A program made the translations under genes and the position numbers. Positions 18,101-26,070 of a stretch of 64,000 bases of DNA are shown piece after piece. The DNA comes from Candidatus Pantoea gossypiicola (GTDB lineage: Bacteria; Pseudomonadota; Gammaproteobacteria; Enterobacterales; Enterobacteriaceae): contig NZ_VWVM01000014.1 of assembly GCF_008632075.1 (NCBI RefSeq), positions 62,001 through 126,000 on the forward strand, written 5' to 3'. The notes beneath the pieces were generated by a model. That model was not told the DNA's origin and did no database searches. It was given only the letters and a program-made list of their open reading frames with translations. Each line of letters starts with the position of its first letter. The first letter of the stretch is position 1.

Positions 18101-18799
18101 ATGTTACAGGTTACTGAACTGAATCAATATTATGGCGGCAGTCATATTCTGCGCGGTCTGTCATTTGAGGTGAAGATTGGCGAAATTACCTGTCTGCTGG
18201 GGCGCAATGGCGTGGGGAAAACCACGCTGCTGAAGTGCCTGATGGGGCTGATTCCGGCGAAGTCGGGCGAGATCCAGTGGCAACAGCAGCGGATGAACGG
18301 CCGCAAGCCGCACCAGCGGGTGCAGGCGGGCATCGCCTGGGTGCCGCAGGGGCGGGAAATCTTTCCGCGTCTGACGGTGGAAGAGAATCTGCTGATGGGC
18401 CTGTCGCGCTTTCCGGCAGCAGCGGCGCGTGAAGTGCCGGAGGAGATCTATCAGCTCTTTCCAGTGCTGCTGGCGATGAAGTCACGCCGGGGCGGCGATC
18501 TCTCTGGCGGCCAGCAGCAGCAGCTGGCGATCGGCCGGGCGCTGGCCTGTCGGCCCCAGCTGTTGATCCTTGATGAGCCGACCGAAGGGATCCAGCCCTC
18601 GGTGATCAAAGAGATCGGCGCGGTGATCCGCCAGCTGGCGCAGCGGGGCGATATGGCGATCCTGCTGGTGGAGCAGTTTTATGACTTCGCGGCGGAGCTG
18701 GCGGACAGCTATCTGGTCATGTCGCGCGGGGAGATCGTGCAGCGTGGCCGCGGCGACACCATGGAAGCCGAGGGTGTGCGCGGCCTGGTAGCGATTTAA
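18101..18799 (+). CDS. urtE: urea ABC transporter ATPase UrtE
   Basis: UrtE is the LivF-type ATPase that pairs with UrtD. The 232-residue protein is complete, with Walker A GRNGVGKTT, signature LSGGQQQQLAIGRAL, Walker B LLILDEPTEGIQPS and a switch segment LLVEQFYDF; the Gln in place of His after Glu is normal in LivF-type proteins. The start ATG at 18101 follows the urtD stop by one base. It is the last gene of the island operon; deoR follows after a 378-bp gap. With urtD broken, UrtE would have to work with another ATPase or as a homodimer for the transporter to function. Confidence 0.93.
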   Translation: MLQVTELNQYYGGSHILRGLSFEVKIGEITCLLGRNGVGKTTLLKCLMGLIPAKSGEIQWQQQRMNGRKPHQRVQAGIAWVPQGREIFPRLTVEENLLMGLSRFPAAAAREVPEEIYQLFPVLLAMKSRRGGDLSGGQQQQLAIGRALACRPQLLILDEPTEGIQPSVIKEIGAVIRQLAQRGDMAILLVEQFYDFAAELADSYLVMSRGEIVQRGRGDTMEAEGVRGLVAI

Positions 18800-19177
18800 A
18801 CCCGGCTCAGAGCAGGCCGGTTTCAACGGAGAAGTGGCGCTGTTCGCAAGGACGATCAGCGTGCTCCCTCTGGCCAGCGAGTGGCGGGCAGAATACAGGT
18901 CGTCCCCTGTTGAACCTGATGGAGCAGCAGCCAGAAGATGGCCTGTTGAAACTGCCCTGTCGGGCTGCGCGTAACCCTGCAAAACATTCAGCTCAGCCGG
19001 GGCCGATCGGCCTGAATGCACATGGCGGAGGTTTGCGGCCCTTACCGATTGCGGGTAAGATTGATTGCCAGCCTGGCGGATGAGACGCAACTCATTAAAA
19101 TCTGTGAGGTTTGTAGCGTATCGACGTCGATTCTGGCGTCCCTTCTCCGCACTGCAGGACAGGTAACAGAGATGACC
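18800..19177 (+). promoter_or_regulatory. urtE-deoR intergenic region
   Basis: This 378-bp gap must hold the end of the urt operon and the deoR promoter. I see a small inverted repeat CTTACC-N7-GGTAAG near 19041-19059 but no clear terminator with a U-run and no recognisable operator. No convincing small gene is present. Confidence 0.35.
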
Positions 19178-19942
19178 ATGGAAACCCGGCGCGACGAACG
19201 CATTCACAAGCTGACGCAGGCGCTTAAACGCACCGACAAACTGCATCTGAAAGATGCGGCCCAGCTGCTGGGCGTCTCAGAGATGACGGTTCGCCGCGAT
19301 TTAACCGAGCCGGGTTCCAGCGTGGTCCTGCTGGGTGGCTACATCGTCAGCGATCCGAAAAGTCATGCCGGCCACTATTTTGTCAGCGATCAGCATGGTC
19401 AGAATGCTGCCAGAAAGCAGCGGCTGGCGCAGACGGCGGCCAGCCTGATCAGCGAGAACGATACGGTCTTCTTTGACTGCGGTACGACCCTGCCCTATAT
19501 CGTTGATGCCATTCCTGACACGCTGTCATTTACCGCCATCTGCTGTGCCATGAACACCTTTCTGACCCTGAAAGAGAAACCGGCCTGTAATGTGATTCTC
19601 AGCGGCGGTGAATTTCATGCCGACAATGCGCTGTTTACGCCGATTGGCGTGCACACCATTCTGGACGATCTCTGTCCGACGCTGGCCTTTATCTCTGCGG
19701 CGGGCATCGACAAAGAGCAGGGGGCGACCTGCTACAACACCAATGAGCTGATGATGAAACATCACGCCATGCTGCGCGCCCGAAAGTCGGTGCTGGTAGC
19801 GGACAGCAGTAAATATGGCAAAGTGCTGCCCGCCCGCATCGCCGAGCTGCAGCGCTTTGATCTGCTGGTGAGCGACAGCGCGCCCGATCAGGCATTACAA
19901 AACTGGCTGGCACAGCAGGGGATACCGCTGCGCCTGCCCTGA
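19178..19942 (+). CDS. deoR: deoxyribonucleoside operon repressor DeoR
   Basis: DeoR represses deoxynucleoside catabolic genes and is induced by deoxyribose-5-phosphate. The 254-residue protein (E. coli 252) starts METRRDERIHKL, has the DeoR-type helix-turn-helix DAAQLLGVSEMTVRRDL, and a sugar-phosphate sensor domain with FFDCGTTLPYIVDAI, LSGGEFHADNALF and VLVADSSKYGKV, matching E. coli DeoR segment by segment. I chose the ATG at 19178 to match the E. coli N-terminus; ATG at 19172 would add MT only. The deoCABD operon that lies near this region in E. coli is not in the window, and in E. coli deoR itself maps far away, so its position here differs. Confidence 0.93.
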   Translation: METRRDERIHKLTQALKRTDKLHLKDAAQLLGVSEMTVRRDLTEPGSSVVLLGGYIVSDPKSHAGHYFVSDQHGQNAARKQRLAQTAASLISENDTVFFDCGTTLPYIVDAIPDTLSFTAICCAMNTFLTLKEKPACNVILSGGEFHADNALFTPIGVHTILDDLCPTLAFISAAGIDKEQGATCYNTNELMMKHHAMLRARKSVLVADSSKYGKVLPARIAELQRFDLLVSDSAPDQALQNWLAQQGIPLRLP

Positions 19943-20122
19943 GGCCTGCCCCGGCACTATCGTCAGCGAATGAGCGCGGAAATCAGTTAGTTATCCCGCA
20001 CGTCGTCCGGCATCCCTTCTGCCCCACGAATATTCGCCGCTCCCCGGCTGGGATTAAACGGTGAAAAAGGCTAAACTTCGACATCATTCCAACGACCAAC
20101 AGACCCAGAGGCTCAAACCAAC

Positions 20123-21790
20123 GTGGCTCAATTCGTCTATAGCATGCATCGCGTCGGCAAAGTCGTTCCGCCGAAGCGTCATATCCTGAAAAACATCTCG
20201 CTCAGCTTCTTCCCTGGCGCAAAAATCGGCGTACTCGGCCTGAACGGTGCGGGTAAATCTACCCTGCTGCGCATCATGGCCGGCATTGATAAAGACATCG
20301 AAGGGGAAGCGCGTCCGCAGCCAGGCATCAAGATTGGCTACCTGCCGCAGGAACCGCAGCTTAACCTTGAACACACCGTGCGTGAGTCGGTTGAAGAAGC
20401 GCTGTCAGAAGTGGTTGGCGCACTGAAACGTCTCGACGAAGTCTATGCGCTCTATGCCGAAGAGGGTGCAGACTTCGACAAGCTGGCCGCTGAGCAGGGT
20501 CGTCTGGAAGAGATCATCCAGGCACACGACGGTCACAACCTGAATACTCAGCTGGAGCGTGCTGCCGATGCGCTGCGCCTGCCGGACTGGGACGCGAAAA
20601 TCGCCACCCTTTCCGGTGGTGAACGTCGCCGCGTCGCCCTGTGCCGCCTGCTGCTGGAAAAACCAGACATGCTGCTGCTGGATGAACCAACGAACCACCT
20701 GGACGCCGAATCTGTCGCCTGGCTGGAGCGCTTCCTGCATGACTTCGAGGGTACCGTCGTCGCGATTACGCATGACCGTTACTTCCTGGATAACGTGGCA
20801 GGCTGGATTCTGGAACTTGACCGCGGTGAAGGTATCCCGTGGGAAGGCAACTACTCCTCCTGGCTGGAGCAGAAAGATGCGCGTCTGGCGCAGGAAGCCT
20901 CTTCTGAAGCCGCTCGTCGTAAGTCGATTGAGAAAGAGCTGGAGTGGGTTCGCAAAGGACCAAAAGGCCAGCAGTCGAAAGGCAAAGCCCGTCTGGCACG
21001 CTTTGAAGAGCTGAATAATACCGACTACCAGAAGCGTAACGAAACCAACGAACTGTTCATTCCGCCAGGTGCCCGTCTGGGTGACAAAGTGCTGGAAGTC
21101 AGCAATCTGCGTAAGTCCTATGGCGACCGTGTGCTGATTGACAATCTCTCATTCTCTGTGCCAAAAGGCGCGATTGTCGGGATTATCGGTCCGAACGGCG
21201 CGGGTAAATCCACGCTGTTCCGTATGATGTCAGGTCAGGAACAGCCTGATTCCGGCAGCATTGTGCTGGGCGAGACCGTTAAGCTGGCCTCCGTCGATCA
21301 GTTCCGCGACAGCATGGACAATTCCAAAACCGTGTGGGAAGAAGTCTCCGGCGGTCAGGACATCATGCGTATCGGAAACACCGAAATGCCAAGCCGTGCC
21401 TATGTCGGCCGCTTTAACTTCAAAGGCGTCGATCAGGGCAAACGCGTGGGCGAACTTTCCGGTGGTGAGCGTGGTCGTCTGCACCTCGCGAAGCTGCTGC
21501 AGGTTGGCGGCAACATGCTGCTGCTCGATGAACCAACCAACGACCTGGACATCGAAACCCTGCGCGCGCTGGAAAACGCCCTGCTCGAGTTCCCGGGCTG
21601 TGCGATGGTTATCTCGCATGACCGCTGGTTCCTGGACCGTATCGCGACGCACATTCTGGATTATCAGGATGAAGGCAACATCGAATTCTTCGAAGGTAAC
21701 TTTACCGAATATGAAGAGTACAAGAAGCGTACCCTCGGCGCTGACGCGCTGGAGCCGAAGCGCATCAAGTACAAACGTATGACGAAGTAA
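20123..21790 (+). CDS. ettA: energy-dependent translational throttle protein EttA (ABC-F)
   Basis: EttA binds the ribosomal E site and gates the first elongation steps according to the ADP/ATP ratio. The 555-residue protein is almost identical to E. coli EttA. It has two ABC domains: Walker A GLNGAGKST with signature LSGGERRRVALCRLL, and Walker A GPNGAGKST with signature LSGGERGRLHLAKLL. The long P-site tRNA-interaction linker (SWLEQKDARLAQEASSEAARRK) lies between them. The start is GTG at 20123, supported by an upstream AGAGG and by identity of the N-terminus MAQFVYSMHRVGKVVPPKRH to the family. In E. coli it neighbours slt; the urea island and deoR separate them here. Confidence 0.97.
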   Translation: MAQFVYSMHRVGKVVPPKRHILKNISLSFFPGAKIGVLGLNGAGKSTLLRIMAGIDKDIEGEARPQPGIKIGYLPQEPQLNLEHTVRESVEEALSEVVGALKRLDEVYALYAEEGADFDKLAAEQGRLEEIIQAHDGHNLNTQLERAADALRLPDWDAKIATLSGGERRRVALCRLLLEKPDMLLLDEPTNHLDAESVAWLERFLHDFEGTVVAITHDRYFLDNVAGWILELDRGEGIPWEGNYSSWLEQKDARLAQEASSEAARRKSIEKELEWVRKGPKGQQSKGKARLARFEELNNTDYQKRNETNELFIPPGARLGDKVLEVSNLRKSYGDRVLIDNLSFSVPKGAIVGIIGPNGAGKSTLFRMMSGQEQPDSGSIVLGETVKLASVDQFRDSMDNSKTVWEEVSGGQDIMRIGNTEMPSRAYVGRFNFKGVDQGKRVGELSGGERGRLHLAKLLQVGGNMLLLDEPTNDLDIETLRALENALLEFPGCAMVISHDRWFLDRIATHILDYQDEGNIEFFEGNFTEYEEYKKRTLGADALEPKRIKYKRMTK

Positions 21791-21853
21791 TCGACTCTGG
21801 GGGAGGCTCAGGCCTCCTCCTGTTTCACCTGTTACTTTTAAGGTCTGAGCGCA

Positions 21854-22018
21854 ATGAAGAAAAAAGCCGATCGTCCATTGGCTAAAAAAGCGGAAGCAAT
21901 TTATGAAGCGAATAAAGTCGCGAACTTTGCCGCTAGTTCACTGCTTGAGGGGATACATATTTCAGCCGATGTGGAATTATCAACCCTGAAACAGGTTCGA
22001 CGCCGCTATAAGCAGTGA
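21854..22018 (+). CDS. yhfG: YhfG-type Fic antitoxin
   Basis: A 54-residue protein, MKKKADRPLAKKAEAIYEAN..., encoded just before fic, matches the YhfG family of small Fic partners. It carries SSLLEG, which fits the inhibitory (S/T)xxxE(G/N) motif of class I Fic antitoxins. In such systems the Glu reaches into the Fic active site and blocks productive ATP binding. The gene ends 12 bp before the fic start and so forms a two-gene operon with it, antitoxin first as usual. The position, size and motif together make the call. Confidence 0.88.
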   Translation: MKKKADRPLAKKAEAIYEANKVANFAASSLLEGIHISADVELSTLKQVRRRYKQ

Positions 22019-22030
22019 CAGGAGCTGAAC

Positions 22031-22633
22031 GTGAATCGTTATCTTGTCTGGCGAGATCACTACTGTTACCCCGATTCCGATGTTCTGATTAATCGTTACG
22101 ATATTCGCGACCAGACTCTGCTCGATCAGGCTGAGCGTGATGTTACCGCGCTGACCATTCACACCATTAAGCTCTCTCATCCCCCTTTCACCCTTCAGTC
22201 GCTGTGCCACATCCATTACTGCCTGTTTAACGAGCTGTATAGCTGGGCAGGACAGATACGCGATATATCAATCAGCAAAGGGCAGACCCGATTTTGCCAG
22301 CCGGCTTTTATTGCGCGTGAAGCGGAGAGATTATTTGCAAAACTGGCGAAGGAGAGGTTGCTGGAACAACAGGACCATCAAGCCTTCTGTCATCAGATTG
22401 CCTGGTATTATTGCGAGCTCAATATCCTGCATCCCTTCCGGGAAGGAAACGGTCGGGCATTACGCATTCTGTTCGAACATATTATTCTTCATGCGGGCTA
22501 TCAGGTGAGCTGGAAAGGCCTGAGCGCCAGCGACTGGTTAGCGGCAAATATTGCAGGTTATCAGTCTGGCCCGCAAAAGATGGCGGCACTGTTTCTGCGC
22601 CATATCGTGCCAATCAGCGATAAAACTCCCTGA
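22031..22633 (+). CDS. fic: Fic-domain AMP transferase (toxin)
   Basis: Fic proteins transfer AMP from ATP to hydroxyl side chains of target proteins. The 200-residue protein (same length as E. coli Fic) has the full catalytic motif HPFREGNGR, with catalytic His and anion-hole residues intact, and a conserved flap region SISKGQTRFCQPAFI. The start is GTG at 22031 with AGGAG nine bases upstream. There is no inhibitory helix within the protein itself, in line with control by the separate YhfG antitoxin. The target is unknown; some bacterial class I Fic toxins modify DNA gyrase and topoisomerase IV. Its last 20 bp overlap the 3' end of the convergent LysR gene. Confidence 0.94.
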   Translation: MNRYLVWRDHYCYPDSDVLINRYDIRDQTLLDQAERDVTALTIHTIKLSHPPFTLQSLCHIHYCLFNELYSWAGQIRDISISKGQTRFCQPAFIAREAERLFAKLAKERLLEQQDHQAFCHQIAWYYCELNILHPFREGNGRALRILFEHIILHAGYQVSWKGLSASDWLAANIAGYQSGPQKMAALFLRHIVPISDKTP

Positions 22634-23510
22634 ACACCGGTGACTGCAGCGCAAACTCAATAAAGCGCGCCAGCGCAGGTGAATTCAGTTTACGACCCGG
22701 ATAGACCAGCCACAGCTCATTCCCCTCCACTTCCCACTCCGGCAGCACCGGCACCAGCCGGGGATCCGCCATCGCGCCATCGGTCAGAAAATGTGGCAGC
22801 AGCGTAATGCCCGCATCGCCCAGCGCCGATTCGCGCGCATAGAGTAAATTGTCGGTGAGATGACCCGGCGGCAGCAGCCAGCGGTAGAACTCATCGTCAC
22901 GCTGCAATACCCATTCATTCCAGGCGCGATGCGCAATACAGCGGTGAGCCGACAGCTGCTGTGGATGTAGCAATGGTGGATGCTGATTAAGATAGTGCTG
23001 TGACGCAACCAGCAGTCGCGGGCAGTTGCCTATCCGCCGGCCAATCAGCGAGGACTCCTGCGGCTGTCCGGTGCGCAGCGCCACATCAAAGCCCTCCTGC
23101 ACCAGATCGCGCATCTCATCAGAGATCGAAACATCCAGCGTCACATCAGGATAAAGACGTAAAAACGCTGCATTACAGCGCGCCAGCAACGTGGCACCAA
23201 TGCCTGCCGGGCTGGTGATGCGCAGGCGCCCGCTGGGGTTTTCCCGCAGGCTGGCGATAGCCTGATCGGCGCGCTCACTGGCCTGCATCATCTCCTGACA
23301 GTGCAGCAGATAGCGCTCACCGGCAAAGGTCAGGTTGAGCTGTCGGGTAGTGCGGTTCAGCAGCCGGATTCCCAGCCGCTGCTCCAGCTGGCTGATGCGC
23401 TGACTGACGCTCGATTTGGGCAGACCTGCACGTTCAGCCGCGCCGGTAAAGCTACCGCATTCCGCTACCTGCGCAAACAACGCCATATCCTGCCACTGAC
23501 GAAACGCCAT
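22614..23510 (-). CDS. LysR-family transcriptional regulator
   Basis: The 298-residue protein has an N-terminal LysR helix-turn-helix (FAQVAECGSFTGAAERAGLPKSSVSQ in pieces, then RISQLEQRLGIRLLNRTTR) and a C-terminal periplasmic-binding-like effector domain of the CrgA/DmlR-type subgroup (YLLHCQEMM, GRLRITSPAGIG, GFDVALRTG). It is divergent from the zinc-free alcohol dehydrogenase-like gene at 23715 across a 204-bp gap, the usual layout for a regulator and its target. The Trp/Phe-rich C-terminus overlaps fic by 20 bp on the opposite strand. The effector cannot be named. Confidence 0.9.
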   Translation of the reverse strand: MAFRQWQDMALFAQVAECGSFTGAAERAGLPKSSVSQRISQLEQRLGIRLLNRTTRQLNLTFAGERYLLHCQEMMQASERADQAIASLRENPSGRLRITSPAGIGATLLARCNAAFLRLYPDVTLDVSISDEMRDLVQEGFDVALRTGQPQESSLIGRRIGNCPRLLVASQHYLNQHPPLLHPQQLSAHRCIAHRAWNEWVLQRDDEFYRWLLPPGHLTDNLLYARESALGDAGITLLPHFLTDGAMADPRLVPVLPEWEVEGNELWLVYPGRKLNSPALARFIEFALQSPVFREFYR

Positions 23511-23714
23511 TGTTCACCTCAGACGAACACTCTATGAAATATTGTCCATCTTATCACCGCTAAAACCAGGTTCTACACTTAAAGCCTGTTCCGAATCATT
23601 ACAGCAGCCTGCCACGGACAGCGTGGCTCAGCCCCTGAAAGTGTGAGCACTCTTCAGGGCCAGAATAGTAACCACACAATTCAGGCTCCAGGCCTGACTA
23701 AACAGGAAAACGTT

Positions 23715-24716
23715 ATGTCTATTCGCGCTATCGCAGTTAATCCGGAAAATCCTGAAAACTTCACTGAAATTTTCCCTGAAACCCCAACGCCAGGTGAGTA
23801 TGACCTGCGCGTTGAAGTCAAAGCCGCATCAGTCAACCCAGTCGATACTAAGGTTCACAAAGGGGCGAAAAAGAACGGCTTACAGCAGCCACGCATTCTC
23901 GGCTGGGATGCCAGCGGCGTCGTGCTGGAAGTGGGCAGCAAAGTCAGCAACTTTAAGCCTGGCGATGAAGTCTTCTATGCTGGCGACCTGACCCGCCCTG
24001 GCAGTAACAGCACTGAGCAACTGGTGGACTCACGTATCACCGGTCACAAGCCAGAGAGCCTGGACTGGGCGCAGTCGGCGGCGATCCCGCTGACGGCCCT
24101 GACCGCCTGGGAAGGCCTGTTTGAACGACTGAATCTTGAGAGCGCAACTGACGATCAGACTCTGCTGATCGTCGGCGGTGCAGGCGGTGTCGGATCGCTG
24201 GCGATCCCGCTGGCGAAGCTGCGCAGCAAGGTGAAGATCATTGCGACGGCCTCGCGTGAAGATTCCGCGCAGTGGTGCAGCGATCGCGGTGCCGATCTGG
24301 TGATCAACTACAAAGATATGATCGGTGAGCTGGAGAAACAGGGCATCAAGCAGGTCGATTATATCTTCTGCCTCAATGACACTGACGGTCACTGGGAAAC
24401 TATGGCAAAACTGATCGCTCCGCAGGGTCATATCTGCACCATCGTGGAAAACGAACATCCCCTGTCGATGGACCAGTTGAAGCTGAAGAGTGCGGCACTG
24501 CACTTCGAGCTGATGTATACCCGCAGCATGTTCAATACACCGGATATGGCGCGTCAGGGCGAGATTCTGGATGCGGTATCAGCGTTGCTGGACGAAGGGA
24601 AGCTGCAGACCACGCTGAGCGAAACGCTGCACGGCCTGAGCGTTGAGACCTTAACCGCCGCCCATCAGCGTGTGCTGGAAGGCCACATGCGCGGCAAAGT
24701 GGTGATGGTCTATTAA
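23715..24716 (+). CDS. quinone-oxidoreductase-like medium-chain dehydrogenase (zinc-binding alcohol dehydrogenase family)
   Basis: The 333-residue protein belongs to the medium-chain dehydrogenase/reductase superfamily, quinone oxidoreductase/YogA-like branch. It has a GroES-like N-terminal domain (VEVKAASVNPVDTKVHKG, ILGWDASGVVLEVG, GDEVFYAGD) and a Rossmann domain with the nucleotide motif LIVGGAGGVGSLAIPLAKL, whose later basic residues (ATASREDS) suggest NADPH. The structural-zinc cysteine cluster of true alcohol dehydrogenases is absent. I set the start at ATG 23715 (CAGGAAA ribosome site); the frame is open 24 codons further up. It is probably controlled by the divergent LysR regulator and acts on quinones or reactive carbonyls; the substrate is unknown. 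Confidence 0.87.
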   Translation: MSIRAIAVNPENPENFTEIFPETPTPGEYDLRVEVKAASVNPVDTKVHKGAKKNGLQQPRILGWDASGVVLEVGSKVSNFKPGDEVFYAGDLTRPGSNSTEQLVDSRITGHKPESLDWAQSAAIPLTALTAWEGLFERLNLESATDDQTLLIVGGAGGVGSLAIPLAKLRSKVKIIATASREDSAQWCSDRGADLVINYKDMIGELEKQGIKQVDYIFCLNDTDGHWETMAKLIAPQGHICTIVENEHPLSMDQLKLKSAALHFELMYTRSMFNTPDMARQGEILDAVSALLDEGKLQTTLSETLHGLSVETLTAAHQRVLEGHMRGKVVMVY

Positions 24717-24721
24717 TGCCC

Positions 24722-24751
24722 TGACCCGGCTACCGCATAGCAGCCGGGTCA
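24722..24751. terminator. hairpin between convergent oxidoreductase and nadR
   Basis: A perfect 10-bp stem TGACCCGGCT / AGCCGGGTCA with a 10-base loop lies between the two convergent stops. No long U-run follows on either strand, so strength is uncertain. Confidence 0.6.
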
Positions 24752-24760
24752 TAGCTTGCG

Positions 24761-25999
24761 TTACTGGGCGTTTTTCTCGCCCAGCATCGCTTTTACCAGC
24801 TCAATGCAGCGCAGGAAACGGGTGTCATAATCATCTTCCTGCACATGCAGGAATTCGATGTTATTTTCCCGCAGCATCGTGACCAGCATCGACTGAAACT
24901 CCCGCCGATCTACCGAACTGCCCAGGCTGCGCAATCCATCCGCAACCCAGGGCACGTTGTTCTCCAGCAGAATCACCAGATCAAAGCGATATTCATCGAT
25001 CAACGCCTGCACAAAGGGATGTTCACGCCCTTCATATTTGAGACAAAACGCCTGCGTGGTCACAAAGTCGGTGTCGATAAACGCCACTTTATTAGCATAT
25101 TTGACGGCGAAATCGATGTACTGCGCCTGGCCCAGCGCGATCTTGTCGTAATCGGAATATTGCAGCGCCATTTCGTCACCACCCAGATGGGAAAAGACAT
25201 AATCGCGGCCATATTCCCAGGCGCTGGTGGTGTTAAAGATGTTGGCGAGTTTATTCACCAGCGTCGATTTACCGCTCGACTCTCCGCCGAGGATCGCCAC
25301 GGTACGCACAAAGAACGGTTTCACTTCCGTGGGAATGTAATCCCAGAAGCGGAACGGATCCTGACGAATCTGCGCGCCGCTGATACTCATAAAGGATCGG
25401 TTAGGATCGACCAGCACGGTCTGAATGCCCAGGTGCTGCTGGTACATCTCCGCATCGGGCGCTTCGCTGGTGTAGATACAGTCCGGCGCAATGCCGTGCT
25501 CGCTGAGAAACGCGCTGACGCCTTGACTCCACACATCCCAGCCGTGCGGATAGGGTTCGATCCCCTCTTCATCAAAGGCGTGAATGCGAATATTTTTCTG
25601 ATACTTAAAGGTCTGCAGCAGCCAGCGCAGGCGATCGCTGACCGTCGGCTGCTGTGACATTGCGCTGTTCTCAAACAGCTCACGGTCGCGCGGCTCGTCA
25701 TAACCCATAATGATATGCAGCTCATCCACCTGGCTACAGGCGCGCTGAATCAGATAGATATGGCCGGTATGCAACGGATAAAATTTACCAAATACCACGC
25801 CCACCGTTTTATCGCGGCGCGGAAACTCCAGTCCGAGAAAACGGTGCAGCGCCTCCAGCTTTTGCGCGCTGGGGCTTTTAATTTTGGCATTGAGCAACTG
25901 GCTCAGATAGCCTTTGGTCATGCCGCTGGCATCAGCAACCTGTTGCAGCGTATGACCCTGCTGGCGAATGGCCGTTTTCAGATAATCAAACGACGACAT
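24761..25999 (-). CDS. nadR: trifunctional NAD biosynthesis regulator NadR
   Basis: NadR represses NAD synthesis genes and also has NMN adenylyltransferase and ribosylnicotinamide kinase activities. The 412-residue protein (E. coli 410) has an N-terminal Cro-type helix-turn-helix (LQQVADASGMTKGYLSQLLNAKI, about 1-60), a nucleotidyltransferase domain (VGVVFGKFYPLHTGHIYLIQRA; ISGAQIRQDPFRFW, about 65-225) and a P-loop kinase domain (AILGGESSGKSTLV, about 232-405). It is the last gene of the serB-radA-nadR transcription unit, as in E. coli, 71 bp after radA. Confidence 0.97.
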   Translation of the reverse strand: MSSFDYLKTAIRQQGHTLQQVADASGMTKGYLSQLLNAKIKSPSAQKLEALHRFLGLEFPRRDKTVGVVFGKFYPLHTGHIYLIQRACSQVDELHIIMGYDEPRDRELFENSAMSQQPTVSDRLRWLLQTFKYQKNIRIHAFDEEGIEPYPHGWDVWSQGVSAFLSEHGIAPDCIYTSEAPDAEMYQQHLGIQTVLVDPNRSFMSISGAQIRQDPFRFWDYIPTEVKPFFVRTVAILGGESSGKSTLVNKLANIFNTTSAWEYGRDYVFSHLGGDEMALQYSDYDKIALGQAQYIDFAVKYANKVAFIDTDFVTTQAFCLKYEGREHPFVQALIDEYRFDLVILLENNVPWVADGLRSLGSSVDRREFQSMLVTMLRENNIEFLHVQEDDYDTRFLRCIELVKAMLGEKNAQ

Positions 26000-26070
26000 G
26001 TCATGCCTCCTGCATCAATGCGGTTAAGGTGGGAGCGGCCAGCCCGCGACGCAGGCTGGCCGCAGGCGCG

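Noticed and set aside
7138..18799. Urea island as a mobile element with its own transfer genes
   Set aside because: No integrase, transposase or flanking direct repeats were seen, and codon use looks like the backbone.
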